Below are positions 21,341-29,429 of a DNA stretch of 38,338 nucleotides, piece by piece (position 1 is the stretch's first letter; every line of letters starts with the position of its first letter). The position numbers and the translations under genes were made by a program. Source of the stretch: Deltaproteobacteria bacterium UBA6106 (GTDB lineage: Bacteria > Desulfobacterota > Syntrophorhabdia > Syntrophorhabdales > Syntrophorhabdaceae). The notes under the pieces were generated by a model. That model was not told where the DNA came from. It worked only from the letters and a program-made list of their open reading frames with translations, and did no database searches. The stretch covers positions 1-38,338 of the forward strand of contig DIWM01000004.1 in assembly GCA_002428485.1 (NCBI GenBank). The letters run 5' to 3'.

Positions 21341-21808
21341 TCATGCCACAATGTATGACCCGGTGCCGGCGGCAATGAGGTCGTCTTTATCGTTATTCAG
21401 CTCGATCCTCGTGACAGCGACCTTGTTCCCCGTTCTTAACGTATATGCCGTGACAATAAACCATTTGCCGACGCCGGGGCGCAGGAAATCAATACGCACA
21501 TCGATCGTGCTCACCCTGCCGAACCTCTCGAGCCTTGCCTCCAGCGTCTCGCCGGGCATCTTTTTCTGAAGGCCCATGAACGCAGCCAGGCCGCCCGTGA
21601 CATCGATGGCGGACGATATGACGCCCCCATGCAGCATTCCCCGCTTGTAGTGCCCCATCAACTCGCCCCGCATCAGGAATGATACCTTCACGCTCTCATA
21701 GCTTATCGATTCGACCTTTAGGCCGAGCACCTTATTGAAAGGGATCTTCTCGTTGAACAGCTCGTTGATAGCGGAAACGAATTCCTGATCATCTGCGAAA
21801 CCATCCAT
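21341..21808 (-). CDS. Hotdog-fold acyl-CoA thioesterase (PaaI/YigI-like)
   Basis: This 155-residue hotdog thioesterase has the helix-strand signature RGMLHGGVISSAIDVTGGLAAF, whose HGGV turn and following Asp are typical of the PaaI group. IDVRIDFLRPG and KVAVTRIELNND strands follow. It probably hydrolyses medium-chain or aromatic acyl-CoA esters in the cytoplasm, but the substrate cannot be given. AAGGAGAGATA lies just before the ATG. It is the last of three minus-strand genes (DUF456, amidohydrolase-like, thioesterase) with gaps of only about 26-32 bases, so an operon is likely. Confidence 0.9.
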   Translation of the reverse strand: MDGFADDQEFVSAINELFNEKIPFNKVLGLKVESISYESVKVSFLMRGELMGHYKRGMLHGGVISSAIDVTGGLAAFMGLQKKMPGETLEARLERFGRVSTIDVRIDFLRPGVGKWFIVTAYTLRTGNKVAVTRIELNNDKDDLIAAGTGSYIVA

Positions 21809-21840
21809 TATCTCTCCTTGTCTAAGGGTCAGTTAACCCC

Positions 21841-22893
21841 TTACCCAAAATCTTCGCCGAAAAGCAGCGACCATGCGCTGCGGTATGCCACCTGGCGGCG
21901 CGTTTCGTCCGGTAAATATTTTAAGAAATCCCTGTGTTTATAGTCGTATTCAGCGATCCGGTTAAGGCGGTCTCCACCGAGGTCCAAAGCTGATAGAAAA
22001 CGCTTCGAATGGGCGACGATAAGGTCGCGCCATTCGGCCTTTAGGCCGCCTTTATCGCTCCACACTCGGGAATGCCGCTGGTTGCTAAGAGGATATACTG
22101 AACCGGCGTCTCCAAATGCGGTATCGAAATACAGGTTGGGGAAGCGCCCGATCAAGGAGCCAATATATGCCGGCGTATAGCGGGAGGCGCGTTCGATATA
22201 GCGTATCTGCGCCAAGTGGCACCAGATCACCCGGGCCTTCGGATACTGCTGCAGCATTGATTCAAGCGGCGCAAGGAGTTCATCTTCCACTTCATAGTGA
22301 AGCTGAAAGGGTATTCCTGTTTTTTCGCTCAGGCTGAACACGCGGTGCCCGGTCGGGCCGTCGATTGGAATGTTGACGTCGCGCTTTAGCTCGCCGCGTT
22401 TTATCTGTCTTGGTGAGGGGTAGTGGCGGAATTCAAATTCCCCATAAAGCATGATCTGTTTCTTGCGGGCGGCCATTGCCTGGGCATCCAAAAATTCGTC
22501 CGGTGCCTCTGTCAGGGCTGGGGGTTGCCCGCCGTTTCCCACGGGGATGAAATGATCCGGATAACCGGCGAGAAGCTTCCCGGAAAGGTCGTCAAACCGC
22601 ACCCCTTTCTTAAACTGCCCCTCGCCGATGTCTGCAGAAAGGGCCATAAGCCCGATATTGAGGCTATCCATGTTTTTCGCAACATAATCAATATCCAGCT
22701 TTCTGGAATTGCACGAGCTTTCTATATCGATATAGGGCAATTGGCCCGCAGCCAGGATCTTCTTCAGGCGATTCGCATACCCTGTTTTCAATTGCGAAAA
22801 GTCGACAATATCCTGAGAGTTCCCAACCTTTGGAAAACAGGCAAGAAGGGGGAGCATGCAAAATGTCTTCAGCAGATCGCGTCGGTTCATCAT
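21841..22893 (-). CDS. Exported amidohydrolase-like TIM-barrel protein
   Basis: The 350-residue protein starts MMNRRDLLKTFCMLPLLACF, a twin-arginine-like or Sec signal peptide with a possible lipid-attachment Cys19, so it is predicted to be exported. The body resembles the amidohydrolase_2 superfamily: strand-5 His in FQLHYEVED, strand-6 His in VIWCHLAQI, and strand-8 Asp in LDLGGDR. The HxH normally found at the end of strand 1 is absent: the equivalent region reads LPYIDIESSCNSRK. This suggests altered metal binding or loss of hydrolase activity. It is probably co-transcribed with the DUF456 and thioesterase genes. The substrate is unknown. Confidence 0.75.
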   Translation of the reverse strand: MMNRRDLLKTFCMLPLLACFPKVGNSQDIVDFSQLKTGYANRLKKILAAGQLPYIDIESSCNSRKLDIDYVAKNMDSLNIGLMALSADIGEGQFKKGVRFDDLSGKLLAGYPDHFIPVGNGGQPPALTEAPDEFLDAQAMAARKKQIMLYGEFEFRHYPSPRQIKRGELKRDVNIPIDGPTGHRVFSLSEKTGIPFQLHYEVEDELLAPLESMLQQYPKARVIWCHLAQIRYIERASRYTPAYIGSLIGRFPNLYFDTAFGDAGSVYPLSNQRHSRVWSDKGGLKAEWRDLIVAHSKRFLSALDLGGDRLNRIAEYDYKHRDFLKYLPDETRRQVAYRSAWSLLFGEDFG

Positions 22894-22919
22894 CTACCTG
22901 CAATGTACCACTATTTTTC

Positions 22920-23399
22920 TTACATTATCCACCAGAAAAAGGCGCCTATCATGGCGATCGCCACGGTGATCCTGACAAGGTTGCCGGCAACAAGGCCCAG
23001 GATCGCACCCCGCCCGGATTGAAAGGCCTGCCGTAAGGATTTGCCCGCAATAAGCTCTCCTGCTATTGCACCGACAAAGGGGCCTACGATAAGCCCGATG
23101 AAATTGCCGACGATCACCCCTATCACCGCGCCTATTATCGATCCCCACACGGCATACCTGGAGGCGCCGTATTTTTTTGCCCCGATCGAACCTGCGTAGA
23201 GGTCGAGAAAGGTGACAACTCCAACGACAAGGCCCCAGGCTGCCATGGCGCGTAAACCGTAGTCTTGCCAGCCGGTTACCAGGCCATAGAAAAGATATCC
23301 CGCATAGATAAGGGGAATCCCGGGAAGAAAGGGAAGCAATGTCCCCAGAAGGCCTGCGGCCATAATTAGAGCCGCTATGACGATCCATAGTGCCTGCAT
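22920..23399 (-). CDS. DUF456 family membrane protein
   Basis: This 159-residue, very hydrophobic protein has the DUF456 signature: LLGTLLPFLPGIPLIYAGYL near the N-terminus. It also has glycine-rich repeats IIGAVIGVIVGNFIGLIVGP and FVGAIAGELIAG, and a final GLVAGNLVRITVAIAMIG helix. It should sit in the cytoplasmic membrane with about four helices. The function of the family is not known; the glycine-zipper-like runs suggest helix packing or oligomers. It is the first gene of a three-gene minus-strand group. Confidence 0.9.
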   Translation of the reverse strand: MQALWIVIAALIMAAGLLGTLLPFLPGIPLIYAGYLFYGLVTGWQDYGLRAMAAWGLVVGVVTFLDLYAGSIGAKKYGASRYAVWGSIIGAVIGVIVGNFIGLIVGPFVGAIAGELIAGKSLRQAFQSGRGAILGLVAGNLVRITVAIAMIGAFFWWIM

Positions 23400-23571
23400 C
23401 GAATTAATACATCAAAAAAAGTATATCATATCTTTTCTCCGTCTGGTTGCGGCGCAGATGGGTTATCGGTTTGATTCATTAGTATTATCATATACTTATC
23501 ATTTTTTATTTTCTCGTTGAATAGATGGGGTGTAAGTGGTATAAGGAATATATTCTGCACTTCAACAACAA

Positions 23572-24210
23572 ATGAAAAAAGATATTGGTTCGATCATTGG
23601 TAAGCTCAAGAACATGCACGGTCAGCCGAGGTGCGAGCTCCGTTTTTCCAGTGCCCTCGAGCTTGTCGTGGCTACCGTTCTTTCTGCGCAGTGCACAGAT
23701 GAGAGGGTGAACAGGGTAACAGAACAGCTTTTTAAGAAATACAAAACCTTGCAGGATTATATCGATGCGGCCGCTGAAGAGCTGGAGGAAGACATCAGGC
23801 CGACGGGTTTTTACAGGAACAAGGCAAAGAGCATCAAGAGCATCGCGTCTGAACTCGTGCAAAGGTTCAAGGGGAAGGTCCCCGACGACATCGACGCCTT
23901 TGCCACCGTGAAGGGCATAGGCCGCAAGTCCGCCAACATGATCGTCGGTCTTGCATACAATAAGCCCGCTGTTATCGTTGATACACACATGGTCAGGGTT
24001 TTGAACCGCATGGGGCTGACAAAGAACGAAGACCCGGAGAAGATAGAGCTGGATATCAAAAGAACAGTGCCTGAACCGATGTGGACGGCGCTGTCGCTCC
24101 TTGTCATTCTCCACGGCAGATATACCTGCAAGGCAAAGAAGCCCGAATGTTCGGAATGCCTTGTGCAAAATGATTGTGACTACTGGTCAGGAGGAAAAGG
24201 AAATGTTTGA
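23572..24210 (+). CDS. nth: Endonuclease III
   Basis: This is a DNA glycosylase/AP lyase of 212 residues, the normal length. The helix-hairpin-helix VKGIGRKSANMI contains catalytic Lys119, and VDTHMVRVLNRMG contains Asp137. The C-terminal [4Fe-4S] cluster ligands are C186-x6-C193-x2-C196-x5-C202. LSAQCTDERVNRVT is the lesion-binding region. It removes oxidised pyrimidines in base excision repair. Its last codons overlap the start of the transketolase gene by eight bases, so the two are translationally coupled, a pairing without obvious functional link. Confidence 0.96.
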   Translation: MKKDIGSIIGKLKNMHGQPRCELRFSSALELVVATVLSAQCTDERVNRVTEQLFKKYKTLQDYIDAAAEELEEDIRPTGFYRNKAKSIKSIASELVQRFKGKVPDDIDAFATVKGIGRKSANMIVGLAYNKPAVIVDTHMVRVLNRMGLTKNEDPEKIELDIKRTVPEPMWTALSLLVILHGRYTCKAKKPECSECLVQNDCDYWSGGKGNV

Positions 24211-26089
24211 CAAAGAGCGACTCACCGGGGAAGAACTGAAGAATCTCCAGGAACTGACAAGGCTGGCAAAGGGAGATATAATAACCATGACGACCCTTTC
24301 GGGATCAGGACACCCGGGCGGGTCAATGTCGTCACTTGACGTGTATCTCGTGCTTTTTGCCCACGCAAACCTGAGCGGGAAAGGCCGCGACAGGATCGTC
24401 GTGAGCCATGGGCACACGTCGCCGGGCGTTTATGCAAGCCTCGCGCGGCTTGGCCATATGCCCGTCGATGAGGTGATAGCATTTTTTCGAAAGGCGGGGA
24501 GCCCCTTTGAAGGGCACGTCGTGAAGGGCATCCCGTTCATCGACTGGTCTACCGGGAACCTAGGCCAGGGCCTCTCGGCAGGGTGTGGTTTTGCCATTGC
24601 GTCGAAGATCCGCAAGGACGGCAGCCACGTCTATGTCCTCATGGGCGATGGCGAGCAGCAAAAGGGGCAGATCAGCGAAGCGCGGAGGTTCGCGAAGAAG
24701 TATGGCCTGTCGAACATTACTGTTGTCGTCGATTACAATGGCCTTCAGATCAGCGGGAGCATAGCAAGCGTTATGCCCCAGAACATCATAGAGAATTACC
24801 TCTCAGACGGCTGGGATATCATAGAGGTCAACGGCCATGATCACAATGAGATCTACGGGGCATTGAAAGAGGCGCGGTCTGCGGCGAACCCAACCTGCAT
24901 CATTGCTCACACCGTAATGGGGAACGGCGTTCCCTTTATGGAAAACAAGGAAAAATATCATGGGAGCCCTCTCAACGAGAAGGAATATAAAGAGGCCGTC
25001 GGCGTCCTTGGTGTCGATGACAGGATCGATCTTTACCGGGAGATGAGAAAAGGGACCCCGACGTTCAAAGGTGTATATGAAGAGCCGGAGACGGCAATCG
25101 ATGCCGGTCAGCCTTTCACCTATGTCAACGAGGACAAGATCGACAACAGGACGGCCTTCGGTAAGGCGCTGAAAGACCTCGCCGATAAGAATATCGGGAA
25201 GGGTCAGGCGATATGCGTATTCGACTGCGACCTCGCAAGCTCCGTCAAAACAGGTGACTTCGCGAAGGCCTACCCCGGCTACTTCTTTCAGGGCGGCCTC
25301 CAGGAGCACAACGTGGCAACGATCGCGGGCGCCCTCTCGACAACAGGCATACTGACGTTCTTCGCGGATTTTGGCGTCTTCGGGATCGATGAGACCTATA
25401 ACCAGCACAGGCTGAACGATATCAACAGGTCGAACCTGAAATTGATGCTGACCCACGTGGGGCTCGATGTGGGGCCTGATGGCAAGACGCACCAGTGCGT
25501 GGACTACATCGGGCTGGCAGGCAATCTTTACAGGTTCAAGGTCATCGTCCCCTGCGACCCGAACCAGACCGACAGGGTCGTGCGTTACGCCGCTAAGCAG
25601 GAAGGAAATTTCCTCGTAGCAATGGGGAGGAACAGGTGGCCCGTGATTTCCGACAATGACGGAAAACCGGTCTACGGGGACGGTTATGTGTTTGAATACG
25701 GCAGGATGGACCTTTTCGGCGAAGGAAGCGACGGCGCCATTATCACTTACGGTGGGATGCTGGCAAAGGCCATGCAGATACAGGAAAGCCTACAGAAGAA
25801 AGGCGTGAATGTGGTTGTGGTCAATATGCCCTGTGTGAGGGAGATCGACGCTGCCGCTATGGAAAAGGCAATGAAGATCCCCGTCATTATCACCTATGAG
25901 GACCACAACGTCCATACCGGGATCGCCCCATTCATAGCACAGTATCTCCTAAAGTGCGGCTACAAAGGGCGGATGGAGTCCTACGGGGCGAAGGGTTACG
26001 GGGCATCGGGCGATACCGAAGACGTCCTGAAGCTCGAGGGTCTCGACGTCGGGTCCATGACGGAAAATATAATAAAGATAATTAGCTAA
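24203..26089 (+). CDS. tkt: Transketolase (single-polypeptide)
   Basis: This 628-residue transketolase moves two-carbon ketol groups in the non-oxidative pentose phosphate pathway. The chosen ATG at 24203 has GGAGG eight bases upstream; the frame is open further upstream inside nth but without a start signal. The N-terminal TPP domain has SGSGHPGGSMS, GNLGQGLSAGCG and MGDGEQQKGQ … DYNGLQ (the GDG…N motif). The pyrimidine domain has LQEHNVATIAGALS with the catalytic Glu and FADFGVFGIDETYNQHR. The C-terminal domain ends near residue 628. The length fits a compact bacterial form. The stop codon lies in the first unit of an AGCTAAG tandem repeat. Confidence 0.93.
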   Translation: MFDKERLTGEELKNLQELTRLAKGDIITMTTLSGSGHPGGSMSSLDVYLVLFAHANLSGKGRDRIVVSHGHTSPGVYASLARLGHMPVDEVIAFFRKAGSPFEGHVVKGIPFIDWSTGNLGQGLSAGCGFAIASKIRKDGSHVYVLMGDGEQQKGQISEARRFAKKYGLSNITVVVDYNGLQISGSIASVMPQNIIENYLSDGWDIIEVNGHDHNEIYGALKEARSAANPTCIIAHTVMGNGVPFMENKEKYHGSPLNEKEYKEAVGVLGVDDRIDLYREMRKGTPTFKGVYEEPETAIDAGQPFTYVNEDKIDNRTAFGKALKDLADKNIGKGQAICVFDCDLASSVKTGDFAKAYPGYFFQGGLQEHNVATIAGALSTTGILTFFADFGVFGIDETYNQHRLNDINRSNLKLMLTHVGLDVGPDGKTHQCVDYIGLAGNLYRFKVIVPCDPNQTDRVVRYAAKQEGNFLVAMGRNRWPVISDNDGKPVYGDGYVFEYGRMDLFGEGSDGAIITYGGMLAKAMQIQESLQKKGVNVVVVNMPCVREIDAAAMEKAMKIPVIITYEDHNVHTGIAPFIAQYLLKCGYKGRMESYGAKGYGASGDTEDVLKLEGLDVGSMTENIIKIIS

Positions 26090-26169
26090 GAGCTAAGAGC
26101 TAAGAGCTAAGAGCTAAAACATAGCGCTGGAGGCAGAGATTCATCACTCTCAGCTCTCTGCTCAGCGCT
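26086..26169. repeat. AGCTAAG tandem repeat plus GCGCTGGAGGCAGAGA hairpin
   Basis: Five AGCTAAGA-like units run from 26086 to 26117 and begin within the tkt stop codon. An imperfect hairpin then runs from AGCGCTGGAGGCAGAGA (26123-26139) to TCTCTGCTCAGCGCT (about 26155-26169) and is followed by an A/T tract. It could act as an intercistronic terminator or attenuator before the AICAR transformylase gene. Confidence 0.7.
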
Positions 26170-26191
26170 AAAAATAAAAAGGGGGTTTTGA

Positions 26192-27478
26192 ATGAACGAC
26201 ATCAAAGGGATGTACAAGAAGATCGTTAAGGACAACTTCCCGGATACTGTCAAGATCGATCTGGGCGGACAGGTGCTCCTCTACAAAAAGAAGGTCTGGA
26301 ACATCTTTGATGCGGACGAGAAGTGCGACGTTGAGAGGGGCCTGCGGTATGGGGAAAATCCTGACCAGCCTGCGGCGATGTATGAGCTTGTCAACGGCAA
26401 CATCGTCCTTGGCGATGTAAGGTTCTTTGATTTTGACGGCGGGCTCACAAGCAGGGTCACAGAGAAGGATATGCTGCAGGTGGGGAAGCATCCCGGCAAG
26501 ATCAACCTCACCGACGTGGACAATGCCCTTAATATCCTCAAATATATGGATAATAAGGCAGCCTGCGCGATCATGAAGCACAACAACCCCTGCGGTGCTG
26601 CGTGCGGGGCGACCGTTGCCGACGCCTTTGACAAGGCCTTCTGGGCAGACAGGATCGCGGCATTCGGCGGCGCCGTCGTCTTTACAAAGACCGTAGACGT
26701 GGAGGCGGCCAAGGCGATGGTTCCCTATTATTTCGAGGTCATATGCGCACCCGATTTCGAGGGGGCAGCCATCGATGTGCTGAAGAAATGGAAGAACCTC
26801 CGGCTTCTCCAGATCAGGGAGATCGAAAGGCTTCAGAACTATAAAGGGAAGAGGTACATTGACTTCAAGTCCCTCATGGACGGCGGCATCATCCTCCAGG
26901 AATCTCAGCCTTACAGGATCAAAGGCAAGGAAGACCTTAAGCCCGCACAGACGACATATAAAGGCCAGGAATACGCGATCAAAAGGCCGCCTACAGACAA
27001 GGAATTGAACGACATGCTCTTCGGGTGGTACGTTGAGTCAGGGGTGAGCTCCAACTCGGCGCTGTTTGTCAGGGACGAGGCCACCGTTGCCATCGGCACA
27101 GGCGAGCAGGACAGGGTAGGCGTCGTGGAGATCGCCGTATTTAAAGCATATACGAAGTTCATGGACAAGGAGGTCTTTAAGAAGTTCGGCGTCCCCTATG
27201 CCGTGTTCAGGCTGGAGGCTGAAAAAGGGTTGCGGAAGATGGAGGACCTGAAAGAGATCGAGGAATACACAAAGGCGCAGAAGGGGGGCCTCATAGGCTC
27301 CGTGGTGGTCTCTGACGGTTTCTTCCCCTTCAGGGATGGCGTCGATGCGGCGATCAAGGAAGGGGCGACGGGTATAATACAGCCGGGAGGCTCTGAACGT
27401 GATTTTGAGACGATAGAGGCCTGCAATGAGGCGAATGTGACGATGGTCTTCGCGGGCCAGAGGCTCTTTAAACATTAA
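26192..27478 (+). CDS. Stand-alone AICAR formyltransferase (PurH C-terminal domain)
   Basis: The 428-residue protein corresponds to the AICAR transformylase half of PurH, which formylates AICAR in purine synthesis. The signature Lys129-His130 in AIMKHNNPCGAACGAT, LRYGENPDQPAAMYE, FDFDGGLTSR, SNSALFVRD and the C-terminal SDGFFPFRDGVD … IIQPGGSERD are all present. The N-terminal MGS-like IMP cyclohydrolase domain of bifunctional PurH (roughly the first 200 residues) is missing. A separate IMP cyclohydrolase would have to be encoded elsewhere. A GGGGG ribosome binding site is about seven bases before the ATG. It sits between tkt and the gcdA-like gene, each with its own regulation signals. Confidence 0.9.
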   Translation: MNDIKGMYKKIVKDNFPDTVKIDLGGQVLLYKKKVWNIFDADEKCDVERGLRYGENPDQPAAMYELVNGNIVLGDVRFFDFDGGLTSRVTEKDMLQVGKHPGKINLTDVDNALNILKYMDNKAACAIMKHNNPCGAACGATVADAFDKAFWADRIAAFGGAVVFTKTVDVEAAKAMVPYYFEVICAPDFEGAAIDVLKKWKNLRLLQIREIERLQNYKGKRYIDFKSLMDGGIILQESQPYRIKGKEDLKPAQTTYKGQEYAIKRPPTDKELNDMLFGWYVESGVSSNSALFVRDEATVAIGTGEQDRVGVVEIAVFKAYTKFMDKEVFKKFGVPYAVFRLEAEKGLRKMEDLKEIEEYTKAQKGGLIGSVVVSDGFFPFRDGVDAAIKEGATGIIQPGGSERDFETIEACNEANVTMVFAGQRLFKH

Positions 27479-27507
27479 ATTCAACGGGAATATTTTTTCA
27501 TTTTGTA

Positions 27508-27536
27508 TTGACAAAGAAAGGTTTTAAAAATATAAT
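27508..27536 (+). promoter_or_regulatory. Perfect-consensus sigma-70 promoter for gcdA-like gene
   Basis: TTGACA (27508-27513), a 17-base spacer, then TATAAT (27531-27536): a full match to the consensus with optimal spacing. It lies 45 bases before the ATG, and GGAGG precedes the start by five bases. High constitutive transcription is expected. Confidence 0.88.
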
Positions 27537-27580
27537 TGTGAAAATAATTACAAATACTTTAAAAGCTACTGGAGGTATGT

Positions 27581-29302
27581 ATGAGACCTTATTTTGCGAA
27601 GATGCAGGAATGGACTAAAGCTGCCAAAGAGAATAAAGCGAACGCTGAAGAGATCAAGAAAGTTGAGCAGGAGATTGCGGGGCTGGTTGAGAAGGCACAC
27701 AACGCCGGTATCTCAAAAGAGACCTTGAACAAGAGAGGTGAATGGACGGTACACCAGAGACTTGAATATATCCTGGATCCCGGTACATGGGCACCGCTGC
27801 ATACCTTATTTGATCCTCTGAATGAAGAATCGGGAACCACCGGTGTAGTGGATGGCCTCGGAAGGATCAACGGGAGATGGTGCGTCATCATCGGTTTTGA
27901 CAATAAGGTCATGGCAGGCGCCTGGATAGCAGGTCAGCCGCACAACATCCTTCGTGTTACCGATATCGCGAAGAGGCTCCATTGCCCCCTCGTATGGCTT
28001 GTTAACTGCAGCGGCGTAAAGCTGCCCGAGCAGGAAAAGATGTATGCAGACAGAAGGGGCAGTGGAACTACCTTCTTCAGGCATGCAGAGCTCAACAAAC
28101 TGGGCATCCCAGTGCTTGCCGCGATCTACGGAACCAACCCGGCCGGCGGCGGCTATCAAGGCATCTCCCCGACGCTCCTTCTTGCGCATAAAGACTGCAA
28201 CATCGCAGTCGGCGGCGCCGGCATCGTAAGCGGCATGTCGCCAAAGGGCTATTTTGATGAGGAAACAGCGGAACAGCTCATTGATGCAACGAGGAAGTTC
28301 AAGGCAGTGCCTCCCGGCAGGGTTGAGATACATTATGACCACACAGGGTTCTTCAAACAGGTCTTCCAGAGCGAAGAAGCCATCCTTGACGCCGTGAAAG
28401 AGTGGGTCACCTATCTGCCCGCCTATAACCACTACAAATTCTTCAGGGTAGCAGAGCCGGCAGAGCCGAAATTCCCGGCCGAAGACCTTTACAGCATTGT
28501 ATCTTTTAACCAGAAGATGACCTATGACGTCGAACAGTTCATGGCAAGGCTTGTAGACAACAGCGAGCATATGGAATTCAGGCCCGGCTACGGTCCGGAG
28601 CTCTATACGGGCCTTGTGAAGGTTGACGGTTTCCTCTTTGGGATCGTCGCGAACAGGCAGGGCATTATGCCCAAAGGCTACCCCGAATATGCACCCTATC
28701 CCGGGATCGGCGGCAAGTTTTACCGCCAGGGGCTTATCAAAGTCAACGAGTTCGTGACGCTTTGCGGCAGGGACAGGATTCCGATGATATGGCTCCAGGA
28801 CACATCGGGCATCGATGTCGGCGACATCGCGGAGAAGGCAGAGCTTCTCGGATTGGGCCAGGCGCTCATCTACTCCATCGAACAGAGCGACCTTCCCATG
28901 ATGACCATCATATTGAGAAAAGGTACAGCGGCAGCCCATTACATCATGGCAGGGCCGCAGGCGAACAATAACAACTGCTTCACCCTCGGTACTGCAACGA
29001 CCGAGATTTACGTTATGCACGGCGAAACCGCCGCCGCAGCGAGCTTTGCAAGAAGGCTCGTGAAAGAGAAGGATGCAGGCAAGCCCCTTGCACCGATCAT
29101 TACCCAGATGAACAAACTGGTCAAGTCATACTACGACAATTCGAGGCCATCGTACTGTGCAAAGGCGGGCCTTGTTGACGAAGTTGTGGCGATGAAGGAT
29201 CTGAGAAGGTATTTTGTTGCCTTCGCAAACTGCTGTTACCAGAATCCGGGATCGATCTGTCCGCAGCACCAGATGATATTGCCAAGGGTCATCAAAGGCT
29301 AA
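27581..29302 (+). CDS. gcdA: Glutaconyl-CoA decarboxylase alpha subunit-like carboxyltransferase
   Basis: This 573-residue carboxyltransferase has two crotonase-like halves and is close in length to GcdA of glutaconyl-CoA decarboxylase. It transfers the carboxyl of the acyl-CoA to biotin on a carrier subunit, and decarboxylation then drives sodium export in the complete complex. Visible features are VKLPEQEKMYADRRGSG, AAIYGTNPAGGGYQG and GGAGIVSGMSPKGYFDEE in the first half, and LQDTSGIDVGDIAEKAELLG with IILRKGTAAAHYIMAGPQAN in the second, where the oxyanion loops lie. No beta, gamma or delta subunits are adjacent. It is monocistronic: a consensus promoter in front, a terminator behind. A glutaconyl-CoA role fits aromatic or glutarate degradation, but other acyl-CoA carboxyltransferases are not excluded. 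Confidence 0.88.
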   Translation: MRPYFAKMQEWTKAAKENKANAEEIKKVEQEIAGLVEKAHNAGISKETLNKRGEWTVHQRLEYILDPGTWAPLHTLFDPLNEESGTTGVVDGLGRINGRWCVIIGFDNKVMAGAWIAGQPHNILRVTDIAKRLHCPLVWLVNCSGVKLPEQEKMYADRRGSGTTFFRHAELNKLGIPVLAAIYGTNPAGGGYQGISPTLLLAHKDCNIAVGGAGIVSGMSPKGYFDEETAEQLIDATRKFKAVPPGRVEIHYDHTGFFKQVFQSEEAILDAVKEWVTYLPAYNHYKFFRVAEPAEPKFPAEDLYSIVSFNQKMTYDVEQFMARLVDNSEHMEFRPGYGPELYTGLVKVDGFLFGIVANRQGIMPKGYPEYAPYPGIGGKFYRQGLIKVNEFVTLCGRDRIPMIWLQDTSGIDVGDIAEKAELLGLGQALIYSIEQSDLPMMTIILRKGTAAAHYIMAGPQANNNNCFTLGTATTEIYVMHGETAAAASFARRLVKEKDAGKPLAPIITQMNKLVKSYYDNSRPSYCAKAGLVDEVVAMKDLRRYFVAFANCCYQNPGSICPQHQMILPRVIKG

Positions 29303-29317
29303 GCAAAGGACAACATA

Positions 29318-29351
29318 CAGGGTGGGTCGGGCGATCCACCCTGTTTTTTTT
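29318..29351 (+). terminator. Rho-independent terminator of gcdA
   Basis: CAGGGTGG (29318-29325) pairs with CCACCCTG (29336-29343) around a ten-base loop and is followed by eight Ts. It is 16 bases after the gcdA stop. Confidence 0.93.
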
Positions 29352-29356
29352 CATCT

Positions 29357-29408
29357 AAGTTAACCTGTTTCAAATAGATGTTGACTGCTATAGAGTGTTC
29401 ATGTAATG
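29357..29408 (+). promoter_or_regulatory. Promoter of the bio genes, with a possible BirA-like operator
   Basis: TTGACT (29381-29386) and TGTAAT (29403-29408) are separated by 16 bases. Overlapping the -35, AAGTTAACC (about 29357-29365) and TGTTGACT (29379-29386) are inverted-repeat-like with 13 bases between. This loosely resembles the BirA operator layout (TTGTAAACC, spacer, GGTTTACAA). The right half is poor, so the operator call is tentative. Confidence 0.4.
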
Positions 29409-29429
29409 TGGTTTGTATAGGGACATACA

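Noticed and set aside
24101..24202. Earlier start for transketolase inside nth
   Set aside because: The ATG at 24203 has a strong GGAGG, and the upstream part is simply nth sequence in another frame.
26086..26117. CRISPR or minisatellite with function from AGCTAAG units
   Set aside because: Only about five very short units with no spacers; treated as part of the intergenic repeat class.
27806..29020. 404-residue minus-strand frame inside gcdA
   Set aside because: Antisense to a strongly conserved enzyme; the translation has no family features.
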